A stretch of DNA of 64,000 nucleotides, from contig NC_081555.1 of assembly GCF_963082655.1 (NCBI RefSeq), positions 95,238,914 to 95,302,913 on the forward strand, in the 5' to 3' direction. This document shows, piece by piece, positions 1 through 11,354 of this stretch. The notes beneath the pieces were generated by a model. That model had not been told where the DNA came from and did not search any database. It saw only the letters and a list, made by a program, of their open reading frames with translations. The position numbers were made by a program, and so were the translations under genes. This stretch comes from Stomoxys calcitrans. Lineage: Eukaryota > Arthropoda > Insecta > Diptera > Muscidae. Position 1 is the first letter of the stretch. Each line of letters opens with the position of its first letter.

Positions 1-556
1 AGTTACGGACCGATTTAGACCATTCATAGCACAACTGTTGGAGGTCATAACAGAACACCTCATGTAAAATTTTAGCCAAATCGGATAGAAATTGCAACCT
101 CTAGAGGCTCCAGAAGTCAAGACCCCAGATCTGTTTATATGACAGCTATATCAGGTTATAGACCGATTTCATCCATACTTGGCACAGTTGTTGAAAGTTT
201 TAACAAAACGACTCATGCAAAATTTCAGCCGAATCGGATAGGAATTGCGCCCTCTAGTGGCTCAAGAAGCCTAGATCCAAGATCGCTTTATATGGCAGCT
301 ATATCAAAACATGGACCGATATGGCCCACTTACAATCCCAACCGACCTAATAAGAAGTATGTGTGCAAAACTTCAAGCGGTAAGCTTTACTCCTTCGAAA
401 GTGCTTTCGATAGACAAATGGACGGACGGACGTGGCTAGATCGACATAAAGTTTCATGACGATCAAGAATATGGGATCTTAGAAGAATATTTCGAGGAGC
501 TACAAACAGAACGACGAATTAGTATACCCCCATCCTATGGTGGAGGGTATAAAAAT
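1..556 (+). mobile_element. FamA interspersed repeat, 5' end beyond window
   Basis: Non-coding modular repeat. Modules of about 150-155 bp recur (the phrase GACCGATTT returns near 7, 161 and 312), followed by a unique tail with CTCCTTCGAAAG, GGACGGACG and a terminal TGGTGGAGGGTATAAAA. The terminal 30 bp can fold back on itself (TATACCC pairs with GGGTATA). The same family recurs in both orientations at 2120, 16801, 30641, 35836, 50458, 53746, 56004 and 62537. The short ORF over it is a by-product of the module. I know no coding capacity for it; a non-autonomous DNA element is my inference. Confidence 0.75.
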
Positions 557-2119
557 GCAGCAATCAAAAAAAAAAAACGCATGCTTTATAGTGGCCTCCA
601 TTAGAGAAAACATAGTATTTGGCCAACCGATGATATCGAACATATGGGGCGATCAAAGTACCAGTGCTTGAAAAGCTAAGAAGGAATCTGCTAAAGTGGT
701 TGTGACAGTAAACGGAGATAAAGCCAAGCTATGAGAGTCCATTTATAAGGCACTACTTTTTGAAATGCTAAATCATTTTATAATGCGATTATCATATCAT
801 TCTTCAAAACTAAAACACTAACAAAACCATTTAATCAAACCATGCTAAATGCTACAATTAAACTGAAATGGAATAAAACTCTACAGAAGCAGCAACAAAT
901 CGATGACGGCACCGATAAAAGTTGAATATTATTTAGAAATGACGTAAATACACAATGCCACTTAAAAAACAAAAAACAGGTGGGACTTTGTTTTTATGAT
1001 GGTTGTATTTTTTTTTTTTGTTTCTTTGATAAATCTAAGATATAGATTGCTAACGCTATGGCCATTAAATTTTTTCTTGCGACAATTTAAGGAAGTCTTT
1101 AGTCAGCTTTAGTATATGGTGGCAAAACTTAAGTACGTCAATAATTATTGATGGACATGGGTCGCTCAAGCTATCATTTATCAATGGTAATAGATCTTTG
1201 GCACGCAAGTACAGGCGAACCTCAATGCCACGTATGAGATAATAGAGTTTTGGCAAAAACCCTAACCTAACCGTGGCGTTTTAATACATGCACCTACCCA
1301 CCTACCTAGTCAACTAACTAGCCCACAATATGTGTTGATGAAACTTTGGTTGGCGGCAAGTGTTATCTTCATGAAACGCGACATGTTTGCACACTTTTTA
1401 ATTATCTTGCATGCGCAACATACAACAGACGTTAAAAAAAAATTGCCAAAAATTAAAAAAAAAACATTATCATAAGACAACAACAAATAAATTTAAAGCA
1501 AAGTACATGCACATTTAATATATATGTGTGTGTGGTATAAAAACAGCAACGACATCAATTTGCATTTCTGATGTGTTTTTTGGCAAATGTTATAGCATGG
1601 AAATGTGAAGACTATGGTCTATTTGAAACCCTATTTGAGTGTATTCAATAGAAATGCAATAAATGTATTTGTTTTTTTTTTATATAAAATCCATGCATAA
1701 ATGTCTCTTTAACAACAAGTCACGCGCCATTTCTTTTCTGTTTTGTTTTTTTTTTTTTTTGCAAAAATAGTGACATATTTTTAAGGTGAGTTATGACGAC
1801 AGCAATGTCTTGCATAACGCTTTATTATAAATTATTCAATATTAACACTTGAGTAATGAATTAAATAAAAAACAATCTTTTATTTGAAATAACAATACGT
1901 CGATAGAGATAAGATAGCCCCATTTCTCCCTGACATGTTTGTCAAACGTAATACACCAAATATTTGTTAAAAATTGATAACAAATCAAAAATATATATAT
2001 TGATAAAGAATTGGCATGGCCAAAGGTGTTTCCTGTCAAAAGCAAGATAGAATAAAAAATTGACCCCAGGTTTATATAACATAGGTATAAAAAAGTTGCA
2101 GGATCCGTTTGGAAGAGCC
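557..2119. other. AT-rich single-copy-looking DNA
   Basis: No convincing ORF or RNA gene. There are several homopolymer T and A runs. A CCTAACCTAACC stretch at 1261-1272 resembles the 3' tails of the LINEs elsewhere in the window and may mark the end of an unrecognised retroelement fragment upstream of it. Confidence 0.4.
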
Positions 2120-3203
2120 TTTTTATACCCTCCACCATACGATAGGGGGTATACTAATTTCGTCATTCTGTTTGTAACTACTCGAAATATTCGTCTAAGA
2201 CCCCATAAAGTATATATATTTTTGATCGTCGTGACATTTTATTTTGATCTAGCCATGTCCGTCCTTCTGTCCATCCGTCTGTCTGTCGAAAGCACGCTAA
2301 CTTTCGAAGGAGTAAAGCTAGCCCCTTGACATTTTGCACAAATACTTGTTATTAGTTTAGGTCGGTTGGGATTGTAAATGGGCCATATCGGTCCATGTTT
2401 TGATATAGCTGCCATATAAACCGATCTTGGGTCTTGACTTCTTGAGCGCCTAGAGGGCGCAATGCTTATCCGATTTGGCAGAAATTTTGCATGAAGTGTT
2501 TTATTTTGACTTCTAACAACTGTGTTAAGTATAGTATAAATCAGTCTATTCTGATATAGCCATATAAACCGATCTTCCGATTAGACTTATTGGGCTTGTT
2601 GAGGGCGAAATTCTTATCCAATATGGTTGAAAATTGTTTTCCAACATCTGCTTGTTTTGCGCCCTTTAGAAGCTCTAGAAGTCAAGACCCAACTCCGGTT
2701 TATATGGTAGCTATATCAGGTTATGAACCGATTTAGACCATACCTGACACAGTTGTTGAATGTGATAGCAAAACACTACCTGCAAAATTTCAGCCAAATC
2801 AGATAAGAATTGCGCCCTCTACAAGCTGAAGAAGTGAAGATCCAAGATCGGTTTATAAGGCCGCTATATCAGGTTATGGACCGATTTAAACCATACATAG
2901 CACAACTGTTGGAGGTCATAACACAACACTACATGCAAAATTTTAGCCAAATCGGATAGGAATTTCGCCCTCTAGTGGCTCAAGAAGTCAAGACCCCAGA
3001 TCGGTTTATATGACAGCTATATCAAAACATGGATCGATTTGGCGCAGTTACAATCCCAACCGACCTACACTTATAAGAAGAATTTGTGCAAAATTTCAAG
3101 TGGCTAGCTTTATTCCTTCAAAAGTTAGCGTACTTTCGACAGACAGACGGACGGCCATGGCAAGATCGACTTAAAATGTCATGTAAAATGCCGACTTTGA
3201 AAT
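2120..3203. mobile_element. Two FamA copies, head to head (inverted)
   Basis: From 2120 to about 2650 the family reads on the minus strand, starting with TTTTATACCCTCCACCATA. From about 2650 to 3203 it reads on the plus strand through the same modules (GGTTATGAACCGATTT, AATTGCGCCCTCTA) to the GGACGG tail. The result is a roughly 1.1 kb imperfect inverted structure. The plus half lacks the terminal GGTGGAGGGTATAAA and runs directly into a FamB repeat. Confidence 0.7.
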
Positions 3204-3375
3204 ACCCTACACCTACCCAACAATTATAAATTTGGGTAATAGATATATGTATATGAGAGATATATCTAAATCTGAACAGACTTTTTTCGAAAAGATCGTT
3301 TGAAAAAATTTGTTACTACGGCCAAAGAAGTGCAAATTCGTCGATAAATATATATGGGAGTTATAGGTTTTGATA
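3204..3375 (+). mobile_element. FamB repeat, 5' part, interrupted by LINE-A
   Basis: It begins ATACCCTACACCTACCC, nearly as the FamB copy at 7030 begins, and contains ATATATCTAAATCTGAAC and a CTACGGCCA module. The remainder of the family resumes at 4381 after the LINE-A segment, so the LINE appears nested in this repeat. Confidence 0.55.
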
Positions 3376-4380
3376 AAAATTACTGTACCACTATTCCTGA
3401 TAGAACCGATTGAAACTACAATGTCCCTGGTAACAGAAGTTACACAGAATTCTATACGGATGGTTCCAAACTAAACGACAAGGTGGGCTTTGGGGTGTAG
3501 CCTAAAGATCTAGAACTGGTCATATCGAATAGGTTACACGACCACTGCAGTGTGTATCAAGCAGAGATCCTTGCAATTAAGGAAGTGGTGGAATGGCTAA
3601 GATATAATGTTATTACGACGATTGGTATTAATATCTTCTCAGAAAGCCAGGCAACCATTAAATCCCTGGAGAACGTATTTTTGAACACTAAAACCGCTCC
3701 CGACTGTCGCAGATCTCTCAACGAGTTGGTTGAACAGTTCAAAATTCACCTGTTTTGGGTGCGGGGCCACAGAGATATCCCAAGGAACTGTAAAGCGGAT
3801 GAGCTTGCGAAACTAGGAACTACCTTACACATTCCAGGGATATTGGAATCTGTGGGTACGACTCTAGCGACATGCAAGCTAAGTTTTCAGGACCAGGCCC
3901 GAAGGACAACGAATGATAGATGGTAACAAAGAGGGAGCTGTGGCATTCCAAAACTATGTGGCCTAATCTAGACTTGAAAAGGTCTACTGCTTTTCTGTCA
4001 TTGGCTAGAACTGACGTCTCAGTCATTGTGTCCGTCATGACAGGTCACTGTCTAATCCGAAAACATGCTGACAGACTGAAGATTGCCAGCAACGACTTTT
4101 GCAGAAGCTGTGAGGACATCGAAGAAGAAGAGACTATAGAACACCTGTGTGTGTGTCCAACACTAGCAGTTAGAAGGAGTTCTACTTTAGGTTGTCATTT
4201 CTTTGAGAACCTGTCCGATTTAGCGGATGTGAACATTCGCAGGTTATTAGGCTTTTTAAAGCGATCTGGATGGTTCAACGGTAGGAGCTAGAAGGCATCT
4301 TCCTTCTTTTGTTCCTGTGGTATCACAATGGACGAAAACATCTTAATGAGTCTGATGGCAGACTGCCACTTAAACCTAAC
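3376..4380 (+). mobile_element. LINE-A: 3' fragment of an RNase H-bearing non-LTR retrotransposon
   Basis: This is the decayed 3' part of a LINE polyprotein plus 3' UTR. Near 3453 it encodes FYTDGSKLNDKVGFGV, the first RNase H aspartate motif. The ORF at 3552-3926 supplies YQAEILAI (glutamate), IFSESQATIKS (where the family normally has Asp, here Glu) and WVRGHRDIPRNCKADELAK (His/Asp). The 3920-4291 ORF carries a CRSC...EHLCVC zinc-knuckle-like segment typical of the C-terminus of such LINEs. Stops and a frame change between the two ORFs show it is dead. The element is 5' truncated and ends with GTGGTATCACAATGG ... CTTAAACCTAAC rather than poly(A). An I/LOA-like clade is inferred from the RNase H domain. 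FamB sequence lies on both sides. Confidence 0.8.
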
Positions 4381-4911
4381 TTATATCCAAATCTGAACCG
4401 ATATTGATGAAATCTTGCTTAGCAGTAACAAAACAATCCGTGCTAAATTTTGTGCAGATCGTTTGAAAATTGTTGTAACTACGGCCATTAAAGTGCAATT
4501 CGGGCGATACGTATATATGGAAGCCATATCTAAATCTGAACCGATTTTGATGAAATCTTGGAGATATGTTGAGATCAGTAATAAAACTATCCTTTCCAAA
4601 TTTTGTACAAATCGGTTGAATATTGTGGTAACTACGGCCATTCAAATGCAAATCGGAAGATACATATATGGGCGATACAAATATTAACCAAAATCAATAG
4701 CATTCGTCCAAAAAAAGTGGCAGGTGCAAAATTTAGGAATGATAGGACAATAAATACGACCTGCACCTTGATTACAGGAAAACATGGGCTCACGGACGGA
4801 CATGGCTAAATTGAATCGGAAAGTGATTCTGAGTCGATCGGTATACTTATTAATGGATCTAGCTCTTCTCCTTCTTAACGTTAGAAACAAATGCATAAAC
4901 TTATAATAACC
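4381..4911 (+). mobile_element. FamB repeat, 3' part
   Basis: It has repeated modules with AAATCTGAACCGATTTTGAT and TAACTACGGCCATT, then a tail GGACATGGCTAAATTGAAT and GTGATTCTGAGTCGAT shared with the copy ending near 7745. The ORFs here are on repeat modules and are not genes. Confidence 0.65.
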
Positions 4912-5869
4912 AGACAAAATTTCTATGAAATTTTACCTAAAGACAACATTTCAATGAAATTTTAGCTAAAAGGCAAAATTTCTATAAAATATTATCTAAG
5001 ACAAAATTCTATGAAATTTTACCTATACACAAAATTGGTATGAAGTTTTACCCTATAAACAAAATTTCTATGAAATTTTACCTATAGACACAATTTCTAT
5101 GAAATTTTACCTAAAGACAAAATTTCTATGAAATTTTACCTAAAGACAATATTTCTATGAAATTTTACCTAAAGACAATATTTCTATGAAATTTTACCTA
5201 AAGACAATATTTCTATGAAATTTTACCTAAAGACAAAATTTCTATAAAATTTTACCTAAAGACAAAATTTCTATGAAATTTAACCTATAGACAAAATTTC
5301 TATGAAATTTTACCTAAAGAAAAAATTTCTATGAAATTTTACCTAAAGAAAAAATTTCTATGAAATTTTACCTAAAGAAAAAATTTCTATGAAATTTTAC
5401 CTAAAGAAAAAATTTCTCTGAAATTTTACCTAAAGGCAAAATTTCTATGAAATTTTACCTAAAGAAAAAATTTCTATAAAATTTTACCTAAAGACAAAAT
5501 TTCTATAAAATGTTACCTAGAGACACAATTTCTATGAAATTTAACCTAAAGGCAAAATTTCTATGAAATTTAACCTAAAGACAAAATTTCTATGAAATTT
5601 AACCTAAAGACAAAATTTCTATGAAATTTTACCTAAAGACAAAATTTCTATGAAATTTTACCTAAAGACAAAATTTCTATGAAATTTTACCTAAAGACAA
5701 AATTTCTATAAAAATTTTGCCTAAAGACAAAATTTCAATGAAATTTTACATAAAAATAAAATTTCAGTGAAATTATACCTAAGGGCAAAGTTTCTGTGAA
5801 ATTTTACCCAAAGACAAAATTTCCATAAGATTTTACCGGAAGAAAAAATTTCTAATGAAATTTCACCTA
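4912..5869 (+). repeat. 29-bp minisatellite array, about 33 units
   Basis: The unit is 29 bp (AAAATTTCTATGAAATTTTA then CCTAAAGAC). The period is measured directly: unit starts at 5641 and 5670. Central units are nearly identical and edge units are diverged, as expected from unequal exchange. The reverse complement of this unit closely matches the array at 8076-9165. There are no spacers of the CRISPR type. Confidence 0.9.
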
Positions 5870-7029
5870 GTTTTCGTCGTTTATGCTGCCTTGCACCATG
5901 TCATCATCTAGGTTGCATATCTTTATCTAGGTTAATTTGTTTTCTTTTTCTTTTCTACCTCTTCTAGATTGAACACTATGGACCTAAAGTGAAGCAGCTA
6001 GCAACGTAATTAAGTCAAGCTTTTTATGAAGGTTTTGATTGTTGGCAAATATAACAACCAAAACTTGTCTGCTAAGTTTGTGGAAAATTCGGCAATAGGT
6101 AGGTGTTTTTATACTCAAACTTGTTAAAAAAATGCCGTTAATACTTCTTTACATTAATACTAAGATAAAAAAATAATTTAAAAATAATATTGACTTACCG
6201 CTTTGCGTGACATTTTGCTTTAATTTAAAAAATCCTTTACTATTTAAAAATTATTTATAAAAAAACAATAAAAAAAATACTTTTTTTTGTATATACACTA
6301 CAATAGCTGATTTTTGTTTAATTTTCTGTAGGAAGAATCGAGAGGAAATGTAATCTGAAAAGAGAGAGATAAAAAGAAAAGTATCAGTAAAAATAATAAA
6401 ATTCGACTTTCTGATAAATTTGAAATGAGTAATCGATAAAAAAAAGAATATAAAAAAATAATACCAAATATTTTTACTCGTTGATAAAAAAATAATTATA
6501 ATGAAAAAGGCAAACTGGTTACTGCTTTTTTTTCAAATGATTCATTGGCAAGGCAATTGAACGAATGGGCTTTTTGAAGTCAGTAGGCAGCAGTTACCCC
6601 AAGACCCAAGCAGCAATATTGTACATCATACATTTCACATTTTAAAGGTTATTTAATTTGTTGTTGTTGTTGTTTTCTCACTTCAATGTAACAACAACTG
6701 ATGAGAAATGTTGTTTTAGCTGACAGTTTAATATTTTTCAATATATTGTTTGATGAATTCATCTGTTTATTTAGTAATAATTACCATGAATAGCAATAGC
6801 CAGTTACTTATTGTGTGTTTAAGCGTTTTATTCATTTTATTCACTGCCATATATGGTTGGAAAAAAAACCCCAAGTGTTTCGTTCAATAAACTTGAAGAT
6901 TGTAAATTATAAAAAGTTTAAGCTTATATTTGAATGGAGAGGTACATTCATATATGGAGAAGACAATATGCAGTATGGTACAATAATAAAAAACCTGTAA
7001 GGAAGGGCAGAAGTCAGGCGGTGCGAACT
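5870..7029. other. AT-rich DNA between the minisatellite and FamB
   Basis: I find no gene. There are A/T homopolymer runs and a short TTG repeat near 6660. The sequence lies between the two inverted 29-bp arrays, together with the FamB copy and the SINE that follow. Confidence 0.4.
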
Positions 7030-7747
7030 GTATAATACCCTATACCTATCCCACAAGTACAATGTGGGAGTTATATCCAATTCTGAAACAATTTTGATGG
7101 ACTTCGGCGGATGTTTTCAGCAAATATGTTCAAACTGTAATAACTACGTTTGACAATTTACAACATTGCAAATCATTAAAATTTCACCAACATATATATG
7201 GGAGCTATATCTAAATCTGAACTTCTCAGATATTGTGGTAGTTGTCGAGGAAAGCGTTTTGCAAAATTTTGGGAAAATTGATCAATAAATGCGTTTGCAG
7301 TGGCTCTAAAAGTGAACATCGGGCGATATACACATATGACAGCTATATCTAAATCATAACCGATTTCTTTGAAGTTCTTCAGTAATGTCTAGAGTCATAA
7401 GAAAATCCTTCCTGCCAAATTTCGACAAAATCGGTTAACAAATGACCATTTTATTGAATTATAACTGCTCATCAAACGAACATATGTATGAGAGCTATAT
7501 CCAAATCTGAAGCGATTTTTTCCAATTTCAATAGACTTCGTTTCTAGACCGAAAAAGATGCCTGTAACAAATATGAAGACGATCGGATGAAAATTGCGAC
7601 CTGTAATTTGTACACAAATTAACATGGACAGACGGAAAGACAGACAGGCGGACTTAGCTAAATCGAATCAGAAAGTGATTCTGAGTCGATGGGTATACTT
7701 ATCAGTGGGTCTATCTCTCTTCTTTCTGGGTGTTACAAACAAAAGCA
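7030..7747 (+). mobile_element. FamB repeat, near-complete copy
   Basis: It begins ATACCCTATACCTATCCC and has modules with GGGAGCTATATCTAAATCTG. It ends with GACAGACGGAAAGACAGACA, GTGATTCTGAGTCGAT and GGTGTTACAAACAAAAGCAAA. No coding capacity. It is followed by a SINE and then the second 29-bp array. Confidence 0.65.
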
Positions 7748-8044
7748 AAATGCCCATGAACATTCTATTAAGGAACTGGGACAAAATTCTCTTAAAAAAT
7801 AATGAGTGCTGTCCGATTCAATTTAAAGCTCAATGATAAGGGACCTCCTTTTTATAGCCAAGTCCGAACGGCGTGCCGCAGATCGACACCTCTTATGGGA
7901 GAACTTTTTACATGCCAAAATACCTCACAAATGTTGCCAGGGGATAACCACCGTTAAACAATGTATTGATTTTCCTGCCAGGATTCGAACCTAGGCATTC
8001 AGCGTCATAGGCGGACATGCTAACCTCTGCGCTGCGGTGCCCTC
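7748..8044 (-). mobile_element. SINE1 (tRNA-derived), near full length
   Basis: Read on the minus strand it has a tRNA-like head with a box A (AGCGCAGAGGTTAGCATG type) and a box B (GGTTCGAATCCTGGCAGG). A shared body follows (GGTGGTTATCCCC, CCTCACAAATG and AAAAGGAGGTCCC on their respective strands), ending near CATGGGCAT. Internal pol III promoter boxes are what define tRNA SINEs. Several further copies occur in this window. Confidence 0.85.
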
Positions 8045-8075
8045 CTTGGATTGCTGTAAATTTTATATTAAAATT

Positions 8076-9165
8076 TCGTCTTCGGAGAAAATTTTGTAAT
8101 TTGGTCTTAAAAATTTTACAGAAATTTATCCTTTAGAAAAAATTTCGTGGAAAATGTTCTTTAGAGAAAAATTTATGGACATTTCTTCAGAGAACATTTC
8201 ATGGTTATTTTTTGTTCATAGAAAGTTTCATTGAAAATTTTTCCTTAGAGAAGATTTCACCGAAAATTTGTCTTTAGAGAAAAATTTCACTGAAATTTCT
8301 TTGAAAATTTGTCTTTAAAATAAAATTCTAATTTAGAGAAAATTTCTTAAAATTTTTTCTTTAGAGAAAATTTTTTAGAAATTTTGTCTTTGGAGAAAAT
8401 TTCTTAGAAATTTTGTCTTTGGAGAAAATTTTTTAGAATTTTGTCTTTGGAGAAAATTTCTTAGAAATTTTGTGTTTGGAGAAAATTTCTTAGAAATTTT
8501 GTCTTTAGAGAAAATTTCTAAGATTTCTCTTTTTTAGATATGTTGTCTTTAGAGTAATTTTTTAATTTAAATGTTGTCATTAAGAAAATTTCACTAAAAC
8601 TTTGTCATTAGAGAAAAGTTCATTGAAATTTTGTGTTTATAGAAACTTCATTGAAATTTTGTCTTTAAAGAAAATTTCAAATTAAAATTTTGTCTTAAGA
8701 GAAAATTTCATTGAAATTTGTCTTTAGAGAAAATTTCATTGAAATTTGGTCTTTAGAGAAAAAATCAATGAAATTTTGTCTTTAGAGAAAATATTGAAAT
8801 TTGGTCTTTAAAGAAAATTTCATTGAAATTTGGTCTTTAGAGAAAATTTCATTGAAATTTGGTCTTTAGAGAAAATTTCATTGAAATTTGGTCTTTAGAG
8901 AAAATTTCATTGAAATTTGGTCTTTAGAGAAAATTTCATTGAAATTTGGTCTTTAGAGAAAATTTCATTGAAATTTGGTCTTTAGAGAAAATTTCATTGA
9001 AATTTGGTCTTTAGAGGAAATTTCACTGAAATTTTGCCTTTGGAGAAAATTTTACTGAAAATTTATTACATTTTTGCTTTGAGAATATTACTTAATTTTT
9101 TTTCTTCATGGAAAATTTTCTAAAAATTAATTTTTTTGAAAAATTTTATGAAAATTTGTGTTTAG
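8076..9165 (-). repeat. 29-bp minisatellite array, opposite orientation
   Basis: The unit is GGTCTTTAGAGAAAATTTCA then TTGAAATTT (29 bp). Units are nearly uniform between about 8800 and 9015 and progressively diverged to both sides. The unit is the reverse complement of the 4912-5869 unit with a few substitutions, so the two arrays share an origin and face each other about 2.2 kb apart. Confidence 0.85.
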
Positions 9166-10777
9166 AAATTTACAATTATTTTAACATGTATTAACACTTT
9201 TCGGTCGTCATTTATTTATGCCAAATAGCTATGTACTTACTTATATCTTTCATTGTCTATGCTCAACAAGTTTGTGCACAAAAACACGTTTGTACTGCAA
9301 CTCTATTTAAATTTAACGGTCACACAAATTAAGAACAAGACAAAAAACACAAACTAATCATCTCATCTATCTACATTTTAACCTACAGACGTTCTTTATC
9401 ATAACAACAACAACAACATATGGATGAACGACCGACCCACAATTGATGTTGTTTTTTGTTTTTGCTTCTCTACCAAGAAATAAGAAGGCAACGTCATAAA
9501 AATATATGGTCAGACATTTGGCATGTTTTTGACCATAGTCACAATGGCATTGTTTCTTGTTTTTTTTTTTGCAAAAAAAAGCGAAATCCCCCAAAAAATG
9601 AATAACAAAATTGAAAATAATTCATTAAGAAATAGGTATGTATTAATAATAATAATACCAATGAAATAAAATCAAAATGAAACGAAATGTAATTTGCCTT
9701 GAACTTGATTTTTCTTTGAAAATCACAACACATTGAAACCGGCACGCAGAAATATAACAAACAAAAAAAAACATTCAATGTGATTATCTTTTTGGATGGC
9801 TGGCTGACGTCTGTCCATAAGTCGTCTGATGTTTGGGCACCTCACAAAGCTTTAGGTAAGAGGGGGGGTCAGTCAGAGGGGTCTAAGGAGAGTTTCTGGG
9901 GCATAATATAATATTTATGAGCATTTTCTGAAAAAAAAACCGAATACGTACACAAACCAGCCAATACAAAGCTGTAGATAAAAAAGAAAATAAAAGTAGA
10001 TTTTGCGAGCAGTGCTGCTGCTGCAAAAAACACAAATGCAAGCACCAACTGAGATAAATGGCAGAGACGTTTGTATTGCACTAAAGATGATGATCATTAA
10101 GAGCAGAGTTAGAGAGTAAGAGAGGGAGAGAGAGCAGAAAACCAGCAGCACGGGCAGCCATAAAACAGCGCAGAGCAAAATAAATAAAAAAAATTACAAA
10201 AAGCAGCAGCAAGAAAAAATATGTATGCATTGCAATACCAAAGATAATCGTTTTGAAAAAAAAAGAATGGAAGCAAAAGATAAAAACATGACGATCGAAA
10301 TGAAGTAGACAATAAAGAAGAAGTCTAAAAAGAAGAACACTCGGTCAAGATATTTGCACTAAAGTTAAGGTTAATCATATGCGGCATTGTTGATGTGCAT
10401 TGCCATTGCAAGCTGAAATTTTTTAATATATTAAAAAATTGCTGTTTTTTCCAAATGCAATTAAAATACCATTCTTTGTTTAAGATAATCACCACCTGCA
10501 GAATATATATTAACAAAAAAAGAGATTATCTTTTGAAATAAGCTAAAAGGCAAATGCAATGCAAGCAAGACCTGACCTCAATATAATACTCCACAAACAA
10601 GTCACAAGAATTTGATCTGCTCGGTTTTGTAAACCGGTTTTCCGGTTGTTTCTAAAGAGTAATTTTTAAGCTTTTTGAATAAATAGGTAAACAGGCGTTG
10701 TTTAATTTATTGACAACGTGCGGGTGTGATTTTGTGAACGCGCTTTGTTGATTTCAATAACCGACCGCCATAAACAT
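9166..10777. other. AT-rich single-copy-looking DNA
   Basis: No gene is supported. A GA-rich stretch (about 10100-10135) and several A/T runs are present. Open frames here are short and of unusual composition. Confidence 0.4.
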
Positions 10778-11000
10778 TTTCAGCGGAGGTTATCTCCTTA
10801 CTAATGCTGGCTACATTTGTGTAGCTATCCTGTCATGTTAAAATTTATCTACCCAGTGGTGTCGCTATGTGGCACACCTTTCAGACTCGGCATAAAAAAG
10901 CAGGCCCCTTATCATAGAGCTTAAAGTTCAATAGGACTGCACTCATTGATATGAGAGAAGTATCGTCTGTGCCTTAATAGAATGTTCATGGGAATTTTAG
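10778..11000 (+). mobile_element. SINE1-like body without tRNA head
   Basis: It contains AGCGGAGGTTATCTCCTTAC, GACTCGGCATAAAAAAGCAG and GCACTCATTGATATG and ends near ATGTTCATGGG, all matching the SINE1 body. The box A/B head is absent. The shorter spacing between blocks resembles the copy at 53548, which suggests a subfamily. Confidence 0.65.
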
Positions 11001-11354
11001 TAGTTTAGGTTTTCTTCGACCTGGGTTCCAGATGTTTTTCTAGAATGTATTCTTAGATAAAGGTATAAGTCGGAGTGGTTTCGAAAAGAGACGCGGTGAT
11101 GTAAGCGTAGACGCGCAGAACCACCGGGTAGACTTTCAGAAGGGCATGGATCGATGCTCTGGGCATGCATGTGGGCATGTGTGTGCGTTTGGTTAACCGG
11201 TCCCTACTCTCTTCTCACAAAGGGCCAGACTGGCCTCCGAGTGTACTCACCTTTGTGGTGGGCTACCTATTCAACCTGAGCCGATAGCAATGACATACTA
11301 CACTCAGCCAAATAGCGTTATGAAAGTGCTCCTTGTCCCGATGATATAAAGGCG
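11001..11354. other. Moderate-GC unassigned DNA upstream of R1-like LINE
   Basis: It is less AT-rich than its surroundings and leads directly into recognisable R1-type coding remnants. It may be a more decayed upstream part of the same element. No motif was recognised. Confidence 0.3.

Noticed and set aside
139..459. 106-codon ORF over FamA
   Set aside because: It follows the repeat modules, appears broken in other copies and has no domain.
4912..5869. CRISPR-like array
   Set aside because: The 29-bp units are contiguous with no unique spacers, and the DNA is animal.
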